A stretch of DNA of 8,752 nt from JBCDCP01 sp039181495 (GCA_039181495.1 JBCDCP010000117.1:1-8752), one strand, 5' to 3'. Shown: positions 1 through 5,932, counted from the stretch's first letter. A program made the numbers and translations. Notes: generated by a model from the letters alone, not told the origin.

Positions 1-402
1 GTTGCGACCCGCAATGGCCCAGTAGACGGTGCTGCCGATTACTCCGGCTCCAAGACCGCCCAACATCCCAAGTAAAGCGTCCTCGCTTGTGCCGGTGACC
101 GCGAGGCCGGTCAAAAGACCGACAACACCGCCCGCCGAAAAGTGGATGACCAACGAACGCCAGCCCCTGAACTCGGCAATTGCCACAATGATCAGGGCTG
201 GTATGGCGATAACGGTGCCGGCGACGATCATGACAGGAATGGCAATTACGATGGATTTGACGAGTATTTCGCCAGTCGAATCGACGCCCGATGCGACCAC
301 TCCAAGAGCGACCGAAATGACATAAGAGGCCACATATGTGGCCACGATCAAACCAATCAGGATGACCGTGCCGCGCTGAAGCCGCTGGAGAAACCGGATC
401 AT
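1..402 (-). CDS. Four-helix membrane protein, third of a tandem paralogous set (partial, runs off left edge)
   Basis: I do not recognise a named family. The frame is open for 134 codons from ATG at 402 to the window edge, so the C-terminus is missing. Four hydrophobic stretches are visible at about residues 11-38, 49-76, 84-103 and 108-131, which suggests an inner-membrane protein. Two signatures are shared with the next two genes upstream in transcription: IPALIIVAIAEFRGWRS (residues 67-83) and VYWAIAGR (126-133). The start codon overlaps the stop of the preceding gene as ATGA (399-402), so translational coupling is likely. The gene is probably co-transcribed with its two paralogues and perhaps rlmN. 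It contains no catalytic motif that I can see. That this is a real gene rests on overlap, hydrophobicity and paralogy, all of which agree. Confidence 0.8.
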   Translation of the reverse strand, partial: MIRFLQRLQRGTVILIGLIVATYVASYVISVALGVVASGVDSTGEILVKSIVIAIPVMIVAGTVIAIPALIIVAIAEFRGWRSLVIHFSAGGVVGLLTGLAVTGTSEDALLGMLGGLGAGVIGSTVYWAIAGRN

Positions 403-920
403 AGGTCGCGATTATCGTCGATCGCCGCTTTGGGAACGGTCGGGTCGCCTTTGGTCAGTCCGGCGCTGCGGCCTGCCACGAGCCAGTAGACAAGCCCGGC
501 AGCAAAGCCGGCGGCGAGATAGTAGGTGAGTTCCTGAGGCGCGATCTCGGCGATGTCCGCGTTTGTTGCGCCGATGGGGTATCGGTAGGCAACATAGAGT
601 CCCGATAGTCCGCCAATGGCGACGTGATAGAGCCAACTGCGCCATCGGAACAGTTCCGAAAGGACGATCCCGAGCGCCATCGGAACGAATGCGACGACGA
701 ATACAACCGGCCAGCCGAGCACCTGCGGCAGAAAGCGGAGAATGTCCTCCTGCAGCGGGATCGATGCGGCATCAATGCCAGCCTCTGCCTGAAGGTCGAC
801 CAGCCAATCGCGGAAGATGCGACCGAGATCATTGGCAAAAACAAAGGCTGCCGCGAAACAAGCCAGCACGTAACCCACAAAGCTGACGATCAGCCGCCAG
901 AGCGTGCGGAGAACGATCAT
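399..920 (-). CDS. Four-helix membrane protein, second of a tandem paralogous set
   Basis: This encodes 173 residues of unknown function. The start is ATG at 920, which overlaps the upstream gene's TGA as ATGA (917-920). A longer reading back to 986 would lie inside the upstream paralogue and is not preferred. Hydrophobic helices lie at about residues 8-30, 66-88, 95-112 and 131-150. A polar segment rich in D, E and Q (about 39-60) sits between helices 1 and 2. The signature VPMALGIVLSELFRWRS (79-95) matches its neighbours in position and pattern: a proline before a helix, then Glu, then Arg-Ser. VYWLVAGRSAG (144-154) matches the last-helix signature. The C-terminal tail (155-173) is hydrophilic and charged. 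Its own stop overlaps the next start (399-402), so the three genes form a coupled run. Function cannot be assigned from sequence alone. Confidence 0.83.
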   Translation of the reverse strand: MIVLRTLWRLIVSFVGYVLACFAAAFVFANDLGRIFRDWLVDLQAEAGIDAASIPLQEDILRFLPQVLGWPVVFVVAFVPMALGIVLSELFRWRSWLYHVAIGGLSGLYVAYRYPIGATNADIAEIAPQELTYYLAAGFAAGLVYWLVAGRSAGLTKGDPTVPKAAIDDNRDL

Positions 921-1432
921 GGTTCCATTGCACCCCTCTGATGGCTGCCCCAGCCTTTTCCTGCGGCGTGTCCCGCGATCGCCCAATAGACGAGACCGCC
1001 GACGAACCCTGGAAGCGGCGCCAACCCGACAAGAATGAGAAGACCGCCGCTACCAAGGTCGGCCAGTCCGCCGCTTACACCGGCGCCAATCAGAGCAAGC
1101 AATGGAAGTGTTATCGCTCCGGCAAGCGCATAGGCAGCCGCGCTACGCACCGCATTGCGCTCGCAGATAGTGATGATCAGCAGGGCCGGAATCGCACCGA
1201 CGATCATGAGCCCGCCAACGATTGGTCCGATCAGCCCCGGATCGACCCGCGTCAGTTCAAGGGCCCAGGCCGCCACCTCGCGTCCACCGCCAAGCGATCG
1301 CAAGACATGCCCAAGCACTTGCAATTCGAGCCAGACGGTGCCGCCGGCCGTGATCGCCCCCAGCACATAGGCGAACGCGATGACCGCAAGACGTCTCGCA
1401 GCATTTGAAGGCGAGAACCCGGGTTGGGTCAT
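917..1432 (-). CDS. Four-helix membrane protein, first of a tandem paralogous set
   Basis: This encodes 171 residues of unknown function. I chose ATG at 1432 because AAGAGG lies 9 nt upstream; the frame also extends to a TTG at 1450, but that codon overlaps the ribosome binding site. Hydrophobic helices lie at about residues 15-37, 66-90, 95-120 and 126-153. The helix-2 end reads IPALLIITICERNAVRS (81-97) and the helix-4 end reads VYWAIAGHAAG (148-158). Both match the two downstream paralogues. The protein is Ala/Gly/Leu-rich, and the hydrophilic tail after residue 158 is short. The gene starts 51 nt after the rlmN stop on the same strand, so read-through from rlmN is plausible. It could be a small transporter subunit or a structural membrane protein, but nothing in the sequence decides this. 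Confidence 0.82.
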   Translation of the reverse strand: MTQPGFSPSNAARRLAVIAFAYVLGAITAGGTVWLELQVLGHVLRSLGGGREVAAWALELTRVDPGLIGPIVGGLMIVGAIPALLIITICERNAVRSAAAYALAGAITLPLLALIGAGVSGGLADLGSGGLLILVGLAPLPGFVGGLVYWAIAGHAAGKGWGSHQRGAMEP

Positions 1433-1483
1433 GCGGTCTGACCTCTTCAAGACCGAAGCACGAAAGAAACGGCGGTTGGCCGG

Positions 1484-2704
1484 TTAGTGCGCCGGCAGCC
1501 CCTGTTCGACCCGTTTCTTCCAGGCGGGCATGCGTTCGGACGCTGATTTCAACTGACCGCATGCGGCCATGATGTCGGTGCCGCGCGGGGTCCGCACAGG
1601 GCTTGCATAACCGGCACGATTGACGATGTCGGCAAAGGCCTCGATGTCTTCCCAGTCCGAACGTTCATAAGAGCTTCCGGGCCATGGGTTGAACGGGATC
1701 AGATTGATCTTCGCCGGGATGCCTTTCAACAGCCGAACCAGTTCGCGCGCCTCGGCCGGGCTGTCATTGACGCCTTTCAGCATGACGTACTCGAAAGTGA
1801 TCCGACGGGCATTGGACAAACCGGGATAGTTTCGGCAGGCGTCCATGAGTTGGGCGATCGGGTATTTCTTGTTCAGTGGCACAAGATGATTGCGGAGGTC
1901 GTCCCGCACAGCATGCAGTGAAATGGCCAGCATCACGCCAATCTCGCGGCCGGTACGTTCGATCTGTGGCACCACGCCGGATGTTGACAGGGTGATCCGC
2001 CGTTTGGACAGCGACAGACCGTCGCCATCGGAGCCGATCAACAACGCGTCTCGAACGTTTTCGAAATTGTAGAGGGGCTCACCCATGCCCATCATGACGA
2101 TGTTCGAAATCGCCCGCTCGGCATCGGGAACCAACCCGTCGGCGGGCCGCTCCGCGCCCGGCCAGTCGCCCAGTCGGTCGCGGGCCACAAGGATCTGGGC
2201 AAGAATTTCACCCGCGGTGAGATTGCGCACCAGCTTCTGGGTGCCGGTATGGCAGAAGGTGCAGGTCAGGGTGCAGCCGACCTGGCTGGACACACACAAT
2301 GTGCCGCGATCGGCCTCGGGGATATACACGGTCTCAACATCGGCGGGCCGGTCGCCTTTCTCGAGCGCAGGCAGACGAATGAGCCACTTGCGCGTACCGT
2401 CCCTGGAAATTTGCTCACTGACGATCTGCGGCCGGGCGATCGAACAGTTAGCCGCCAGTTCGCCGCGCAGATCCTTGGCGATGTCCGTCATCTCGCCGAA
2501 ATCCGACGCACCACGGGCGTAAATCCATCGCCATAGTTGGCGGACCCGCATCCGCCGTTGCCGTTCTGGCACGCCGAGGTCCGCCACGGCCTGCAACAAT
2601 TCGTCCGCATCAAGACCCAGCAATGAACGCTGCCCGGGCACATCGCCAGGATTGGCGAGCGCGGCAGCGTTGCGCGTCGGGTCGAGATCGAGCGTTACCG
2701 GCAT
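1484..2704 (-). CDS. rlmN: Dual-specificity 23S rRNA (A2503) / tRNA (A37) C2-methyltransferase RlmN
   Basis: This is a radical SAM enzyme that methylates C2 of A2503 in 23S rRNA and of A37 in certain tRNAs. The 406-residue product has the expected family length for alphaproteobacteria. The [4Fe-4S] motif CxxxCxxC is at Cys144, Cys148 and Cys151. Cys137, seven residues before the cluster, and Cys382 in DIMAACGQL match the two reactive cysteines of E. coli RlmN (Cys118 and the methyl-carrying Cys355). MMGMGEP (204-210) is the conserved SAM-binding Gly-Glu segment. I prefer ATG 2704, which begins 10 nt after the stop of the upstream gene and has a modest AGGG upstream. A longer in-frame start at 2797 would run into ialB. 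The gene is cytoplasmic and probably co-transcribed with ialB. All key residues are present. Confidence 0.97.
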   Translation of the reverse strand: MPVTLDLDPTRNAAALANPGDVPGQRSLLGLDADELLQAVADLGVPERQRRMRVRQLWRWIYARGASDFGEMTDIAKDLRGELAANCSIARPQIVSEQISRDGTRKWLIRLPALEKGDRPADVETVYIPEADRGTLCVSSQVGCTLTCTFCHTGTQKLVRNLTAGEILAQILVARDRLGDWPGAERPADGLVPDAERAISNIVMMGMGEPLYNFENVRDALLIGSDGDGLSLSKRRITLSTSGVVPQIERTGREIGVMLAISLHAVRDDLRNHLVPLNKKYPIAQLMDACRNYPGLSNARRITFEYVMLKGVNDSPAEARELVRLLKGIPAKINLIPFNPWPGSSYERSDWEDIEAFADIVNRAGYASPVRTPRGTDIMAACGQLKSASERMPAWKKRVEQGLPAH

Positions 2705-2714
2705 CAGTTCTGCC

Positions 2715-3251
2715 CTACTGCTCGCACGCCCGCGTTGCGGCGGTGATCGCAGCTGTGACCCCGAAAAGGGAATACTGGTCAGTCGTTTCATTGCCACGGC
2801 TTGATGTGCCGCGCACCACCATCACCGAACCGGCCTTCATCGCCGCGACCAGCTGCGCCTCGGTTGCTGCGTTCTCAACGAAAGCCTTGTTCTGCTGCGT
2901 GAACAGCGTGAACGTGTTTTCGCCGATTGTGATCGTTGCCTGACTGCCGTCACGAAACGTGTAACCGGGTGTAATCGCGACTTCTTCACGCACACCCTCA
3001 GTTGGCCTGATGATGACGTAGAACAGCGCTTCACCGCGATTCAGTCCGCCGGGCTGCATATCCTTCGGCGTAGACAGCGCAAAGCACACCTTGGCGCCCT
3101 GCTGCTGGGCGACATAGGCGCCCCAATCGCGCTCGATCACCAGCTTCTGGCCAACGTTCTGTTGTGCGATGGCTGGCGGGCCTGACAATGCGAGGGCTGG
3201 AGCCATGACTGTGAGAGCGCCGGCCAGGCGAAGAAAGATGCTCAACTTCAT
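2715..3251 (-). CDS. Invasion-associated locus B (IalB) family secreted protein
   Basis: This 178-residue protein has a clear Sec signal peptide: a basic start (MK..R), a hydrophobic core at about 9-22, and a likely cleavage site after Ala29 in PAIA-Q. The mature part shows the IalB pattern: an early DWG (42-44), a cysteine in KVCF (Cys56), an RP motif, a YSLFG segment (160-164) and a final cysteine near the end (Cys176). The two cysteines probably form a disulfide in the periplasm. The family is named after the Bartonella erythrocyte-invasion protein but is widespread in free-living rhizobia, where its role is not settled, so no virulence role should be inferred. The start ATG 3251 is preceded by AGGAG about 11 nt upstream. 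It lies 10 nt before rlmN, a linkage I associate with Hyphomicrobiales. Confidence 0.85.
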   Translation of the reverse strand: MKLSIFLRLAGALTVMAPALALSGPPAIAQQNVGQKLVIERDWGAYVAQQQGAKVCFALSTPKDMQPGGLNRGEALFYVIIRPTEGVREEVAITPGYTFRDGSQATITIGENTFTLFTQQNKAFVENAATEAQLVAAMKAGSVMVVRGTSSRGNETTDQYSLFGVTAAITAATRACEQ

Positions 3252-3329
3252 CGGGTCACCATCTCCTCGGGAGTCACCATAAGTGAATCGAAATCGTCTG
3301 CGTGTCGGCCATAGCGCTAGTTGGTCGAC

Positions 3330-3352
3330 ATTGCAGCCTTTTCATTTGCAAT
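3330..3352. repeat. Inverted repeat ATTGCA-N11-TGCAAT upstream of ialB
   Basis: The arms at 3330-3335 and 3347-3352 are perfect 6-bp complements separated by 11 nt. The element lies about 80 nt upstream of the ialB start, a plausible operator position. The TTGCA/TGCAA half-sites recur as a compact palindrome at 4859-4869 in another intergenic region. No regulator is identified, and a dyad of this size can arise by chance. Confidence 0.35.
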
Positions 3353-3481
3353 AGCCACGATATGGGCGTGTTTTTTCCCAGATATATCCCGGAACTAAGG
3401 TGAGTTCTGCGTGATTGCCCAAAGGCGCGGCAAAATTTTGACGAGCTTCTGTTTGACAATCGTGTAGAATTGATAACCATT

Positions 3482-3505
3482 TGGAAAAGGTGACGGCGGT
3501 TTCCA
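3482..3505. repeat. Inverted repeat TGGAAA-N12-TTTCCA
   Basis: Perfect 6-bp arms at 3482-3487 and 3500-3505 lie about 180 nt upstream of the preferred sigma start. It could be an operator for the sigma gene or a weak RNA hairpin. There is no U-tract, so it is not an intrinsic terminator. Confidence 0.3.
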
Positions 3506-3540
3506 GTAGTGACAAGCGGGCCGCGCTGGAGCCGGTGGCC

Positions 3541-3587
3541 GGGTCGAGATAATGAGGGACGGCGAATACGCCATATGAACTCGACCC
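3541..3587. repeat. Nested dyad in the leader of the ECF sigma gene
   Basis: An outer perfect 8-bp repeat, GGGTCGAG (3541-3548) and CTCGACCC (3580-3587), encloses an inner stem GGCG-AATA-CGCC (3561-3572) with a tetraloop. If transcribed, this would fold as an arm with an internal hairpin about 100 nt before the sigma start. It could equally be a pair of protein-binding half-sites. An 8-bp perfect repeat within 47 nt is uncommon by chance, but GC-rich sequence raises the odds. Confidence 0.4.
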
Positions 3588-3687
3588 TAGCGAGCCGGTT
3601 TCGATTTGTCACATGGAGACCGTTGCGGTGAGGTGGCGCCTGAGGTTGAAAGGGTCGGGTGCCGGCAATACGCGAGAGGCTAGCGCG

Positions 3688-4257
3688 GTGAACCAGAAGG
3701 ACCATTTTGCGAACTTGGTCGACGCTGTGGCCGAGCGGGGAGACCGTACGGCCTATGCGGAGCTTTTTGACTATTTCGCCCCGCGGGTGAATGCCTATCT
3801 CCTGCGGCTCGGCGCCGAGCCGGCGTTGGCCGAAGAAATCACGCAAGATGCAATGGTGACGCTGTGGCGCAAAGCAGCCTTGTTCGATCGGACAAAGTCA
3901 GCGGTTGGAACGTGGTTGTTTCGGATTGCGAGGAACCGGCGCATCGACTTGATCCGGCGGGACAAGAGCGCGCAGCTCGACCCCGACGAACCAATGCTTA
4001 TCCCCGAGGCACCTCAGCCAGCTGATGAAATGATGGATATGGGGCAGCGGGAAGACATGGTGCGCCGCGCGCTTCGTGTTCTTCCGGCCGAGCAACTCGA
4101 GCTGGTCACGATGTCCTTCTTCAGCGGGCTATCGCATAGCCAGATCGCAGAACGCACCGGTCTGCCGCTCGGCACAGTGAAGTCACGAATCCGGCTAGCA
4201 TTCGCGCGGCTGCGGCGAGCGCTTGAAGATGCCGGTCTGGCCGGCGGTACAGCCTAA
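3688..4257 (+). CDS. ECF (sigma-24 type) RNA polymerase sigma factor, RpoE/ChrR-group-like
   Basis: This 189-residue alternative sigma factor would direct RNA polymerase to a stress regulon. Region 2 spans about residues 22-92 (AYAELFDYFAPRVNAYLLR, then AEEITQDAMVTLWRKA, then GTWLFRIARNRRIDLIRR). Region 4 spans about 120-178, with the helix-turn-helix at LSHSQIAERTGLPLGTVKSR. I chose GTG 3688 because GAGAGG lies 8 nt upstream and the product then begins like other ECF factors. An ATG at 3613 has no binding site and would add 25 atypical residues. From memory the sequence resembles Rhodobacter RpoE, the singlet-oxygen sigma controlled by the zinc anti-sigma ChrR. No anti-sigma follows here: the next gene is convergent, 29 nt away. 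The call as an ECF sigma is firm; the subgroup is inference. Confidence 0.93.
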   Translation: MNQKDHFANLVDAVAERGDRTAYAELFDYFAPRVNAYLLRLGAEPALAEEITQDAMVTLWRKAALFDRTKSAVGTWLFRIARNRRIDLIRRDKSAQLDPDEPMLIPEAPQPADEMMDMGQREDMVRRALRVLPAEQLELVTMSFFSGLSHSQIAERTGLPLGTVKSRIRLAFARLRRALEDAGLAGGTA

Positions 4258-4261
4258 CACT

Positions 4262-4275
4262 TCCGTTGTAACGGA
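4262..4275. terminator. Possible short bidirectional terminator hairpin
   Basis: TCCGTT-GT-AACGGA forms a short perfect dyad in the 29-nt gap between the convergent sigma and RNA methyltransferase genes. On the plus strand it is followed by TCTTT. The stem is only 5-6 bp, so this is a weak candidate supported mainly by position. Confidence 0.3.
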
Positions 4276-4286
4276 TCTTTCGCTGT

Positions 4287-4841
4287 TCAATCACCGTCCT
4301 GCAATTGACGTTGTGCCCGATAGATCGGGCCGCCATGGACGTGCTCGCGTTTGCCGGCAATCGGCGCACCCTCGTGGATTGGTCGGTCGGCAAATGTCCC
4401 CAGTGCGCGCGCCCGATCATACAGAATGATCGCGCCGGCCGTTGCCACATTGATGCAGAACCGCGTCGGTATCCGCACGACATGGTCGCAGCGCTGCAGC
4501 ATCATCGGTGACAGACAACCACGCTCGGGGCCAAGCACGTAAGCCGCCCTGCGCGGATGACCGAAGCTTGGCAGGTCTATTGCGTCGTCGGTCAGTTCGA
4601 CGCCAACCAGACTGCATCCAGCCGGCAAATCCATTTCGTCGGTTCTGGTCCAGTGATAGACGGGCAGGTTATCCGGGCTGCGGGAGGTGTCCGATTTTGG
4701 CCTTAGCGCGGTTCGAGCCGCATCCACGGTGAAGAAGAAACTTGCTCCAAAGGCGTGGGACGAGCGCATCAGATTGCCGAGATTCATCGGCTTGGAGATG
4801 CCTTCGACACCCAGTCCGAAATAGCCTCGCATGCGTTCCAA
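4287..4841 (-). CDS. SpoU/TrmH-family (SPOUT) RNA 2'-O-methyltransferase
   Basis: This 184-residue protein is probably an SAM-dependent ribose methyltransferase acting on tRNA or rRNA; the target nucleotide cannot be read from sequence. The three SpoU motifs are in order: motif 1 with N20, G22, R26 and FG (18-32), motif 2 YVLGPERGCLSP (101-112), and motif 3 VRIPTRFCINVATAGAIILYD (121-142). In motif 3 the usual SLN reads CIN; I recall this variant from rhizobial homologues, so it is probably a subgroup feature and not damage. The usual trefoil-knot core is complete, with only a short hydrophilic C-terminal tail. The start is likely TTG 4841, because AAGGAG (4849-4854) lies exactly 7 nt upstream; the in-frame ATG 4832 would be 16 nt away. 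The gene is divergent from the quinone oxidoreductase. Confidence 0.88.
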   Translation of the reverse strand: MERMRGYFGLGVEGISKPMNLGNLMRSSHAFGASFFFTVDAARTALRPKSDTSRSPDNLPVYHWTRTDEMDLPAGCSLVGVELTDDAIDLPSFGHPRRAAYVLGPERGCLSPMMLQRCDHVVRIPTRFCINVATAGAIILYDRARALGTFADRPIHEGAPIAGKREHVHGGPIYRAQRQLQDGD

Positions 4842-4848
4842 ACTGGCT

Positions 4849-4854
4849 CTCCTT
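4849..4854 (-). promoter_or_regulatory. Ribosome binding site that favours a TTG start
   Basis: On the minus strand AAGGAG is followed by 7 nt and then TTG (4841-4839), three codons before the first ATG (4832-4830). The spacing fits TTG well and ATG poorly (16 nt). This decides the start of the SpoU-family gene. Confidence 0.55.
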
Positions 4855-4858
4855 TACC

Positions 4859-4869
4859 TTGCACTGCAA
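4859..4869. repeat. Palindrome TTGCA-C-TGCAA in a divergent promoter region
   Basis: A perfect 5-bp-arm palindrome with one central base lies in the 93-nt gap between the RNA methyltransferase and the quinone oxidoreductase. It is just upstream of the methyltransferase ribosome binding site. Its position suggests an operator for one or both genes; the regulator is unknown. Confidence 0.4.
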
Positions 4870-4879
4870 TGCGCGCTAC

Positions 4880-4897
4880 CCGATCGTGCGGGATCGG
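4880..4897. repeat. Inverted repeat CCGATC-N6-GATCGG
   Basis: Perfect 6-bp arms at 4880-4885 and 4892-4897 lie 37 nt before the quinone oxidoreductase start. An alternative pairing, CCCG with CGGG (4879-4892), overlaps it. It could be an operator or a leader hairpin for the oxidoreductase gene. Confidence 0.35.
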
Positions 4898-4934
4898 TCA
4901 AATTGCCGGATCAAAGGCAGGTGAGGCACATGGC

Positions 4935-5909
4935 ATGAAGGCAGTGCTGTGCAAAGCGTTTGGCGGTATCGATGATCTTAGCGTCGAGGATACCGATCCT
5001 CCCGTTGCCGATACTGGCGAAGCGATTGTCGACGTTGATGCGGTGGCGCTCAACTTCGCCGACACGCTGATGCTCAAGAACCGGTATCAGTTCACGCCGG
5101 AACTGCCGTTCTCGCCCGGTGCCGAGTTTGCCGGAACCGTTTTGGAGGTCGGACAAGACGTCGACCGTATCTCACCCGGTGACCGTGTTGCGGCCTATTG
5201 CGGTTGGGGTGCGGCGCGTGAGCTCGTGTCTATCGATGCGCGCAAGCTGATCAGGCTGCCCGATGATCTGGCGATGGATGCTGCCGCGGGATTGCTGGTG
5301 ACGTACGGCACCGCTTTGCACGGGCTCAAAAACCGGGCTCAGCTACAATCCGGTGAGACCGTTGCGGTTCTTGGTGCCGCCGGCGGAGCCGGCGTTGCAG
5401 CAGTAGAGATCGCCAAGCTGATGGGTGCGCGGGTTGTGGCTTGCGCGTCATCAGATGAGAAGCTCGATTTCGCCCGTGCACATGGCGCTGATCAGGGTAT
5501 CAACTACCGTGATGCCGATCTCAAATCAGCTTTGAAATCGGTCACCGACGGCGCTGGTGTTGATGTTGTCTACGACACGGTTGGCGGCGAGCTGGCTGAG
5601 CTGGCCCTGAGGGCGACGGCCTGGAAGGGGCGCTACATGGTTGTGGGATTCGCTGCAGGTGACATTCCTGCCTTCCCGCTCAACCTGCTGTTGCTCAAGG
5701 GACTCGATGTGCGCGGTGTTTTCTGGGGGCGTTTCAACGATCTCGAACCGCAGGTCAGCGCGGCCAATAACGCGCAGATCATACAATGGGCTGCCGAAGG
5801 TCGGATCTCAGCGGAGATTCATGGGCATTACCCATTAGAACAGGCAGCCGAGGCTCTTGGGGTGATCGCGCGCCGCGAAGCAAAGGGCAAAGTCATACTG
5901 CTGCCCTAG
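4935..5909 (+). CDS. Zinc-independent NADPH:quinone oxidoreductase (MDR superfamily)
   Basis: This 324-residue cytoplasmic enzyme belongs to the medium-chain dehydrogenase/reductase superfamily, quinone oxidoreductase branch. It probably reduces quinones or other activated alkenes with NADPH. The N-terminal catalytic domain has the typical PGAEFAGTV (61-69) and PGDRV (81-85) segments. It lacks the cysteine cluster that binds structural zinc in alcohol dehydrogenases. The nucleotide-binding domain begins at VLGAAGGAGVAAVEIAKLMGA (145-165), followed by GVDVVYDTVGG (208-218) and a closing GKVIL (318-322). The start ATG 4935 has GAGG 8 nt upstream; the frame extends back to 4755, but that stretch overlaps the divergent gene and looks non-coding. 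The natural substrate cannot be told from sequence: crotonyl-CoA or acryloyl-CoA reductase-like members are related alternatives. Confidence 0.92.
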   Translation: MKAVLCKAFGGIDDLSVEDTDPPVADTGEAIVDVDAVALNFADTLMLKNRYQFTPELPFSPGAEFAGTVLEVGQDVDRISPGDRVAAYCGWGAARELVSIDARKLIRLPDDLAMDAAAGLLVTYGTALHGLKNRAQLQSGETVAVLGAAGGAGVAAVEIAKLMGARVVACASSDEKLDFARAHGADQGINYRDADLKSALKSVTDGAGVDVVYDTVGGELAELALRATAWKGRYMVVGFAAGDIPAFPLNLLLLKGLDVRGVFWGRFNDLEPQVSAANNAQIIQWAAEGRISAEIHGHYPLEQAAEALGVIARREAKGKVILLP

Positions 5910-5932
5910 GGGCGCGCCTGTCAGCGCCTAGG
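5905..5932. terminator. Bulged hairpin spanning both stop codons of convergent genes
   Basis: CCTAGG(gg)CGC at 5905-5915 pairs with GCGCCTAGG at 5924-5932, giving a 9-bp stem with a 2-nt bulge and an 8-nt loop. The TAG stop of the oxidoreductase (5907-5909) and the TAG stop of the DUF1232 gene (5930-5928) sit in opposite arms. With only 18 nt between the genes it could stop or stabilise both transcripts. It has no U-tract, so it is not a classical intrinsic terminator. Confidence 0.4.

Larger units (their letters stand above)
3252..3687. other. Divergent intergenic region between ialB and the ECF sigma gene
   Basis: These 436 nt lie between the ialB start and the preferred sigma start. I see no protein gene with a convincing ribosome binding site. 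The region is less GC-rich around 3335-3490 than the flanking genes and should hold both promoters. Visible elements are a direct repeat GTCACCAT (3255-3262, 3273-3280), a dyad ATTGCA-N11-TGCAAT (3330-3352), a dyad TGGAAA-N12-TTTCCA (3482-3505), two TTGAC repeats 15 nt apart (3438, 3453) and a long nested dyad (3541-3587). The ATG at 3613 could extend the sigma frame by 25 residues, but it has no ribosome binding site. No promoter hexamer pair is strong enough to call. Confidence 0.6.

Noticed and set aside
941..1408. Open plus-strand frame of 155 codons opposite the first membrane-protein gene
   Set aside because: Its product is rich in R, D, S and Q with no domain, it has no ribosome binding site, and the opposite strand is a coherent membrane protein with paralogues. 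It is a high-GC shadow frame.
2705..2797. Longer N-terminus for RlmN
   Set aside because: It would overlap the 3' end of ialB, and ATG 2704 gives a family-typical length directly after the ialB stop.
3391..3413. GGAAC...CGTG as a general-stress (EcfG-type) promoter
   Set aside because: The spacing is 14 nt, too short for the usual 16-17, and the -10 part matches only partly.
3453..3481. TTGACA at 3453-3458 as a -35 box for the sigma gene
   Set aside because: At 17 nt spacing the -10 would be AACCAT, a poor match, and the better GATAAC is only 13 nt away. I could not support a promoter call.
3575..3631. 18-codon frame upstream of and partly overlapping the long sigma reading
   Set aside because: There is no ribosome binding site at a usable distance, and the frame ends well before the preferred GTG start at 3688.
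3274..3846. Minus-strand frame of 190 codons upstream of ialB and opposite the sigma gene
   Set aside because: It covers a non-coding gap and part of the sigma gene, shows no recognisable motif and has an arginine-rich shadow composition.
4755..4934. Longer N-terminus for the quinone oxidoreductase
   Set aside because: The extra 60 codons overlap the divergent RNA methyltransferase and do not look like an MDR protein; ATG 4935 has a good ribosome binding site and begins the family motif.
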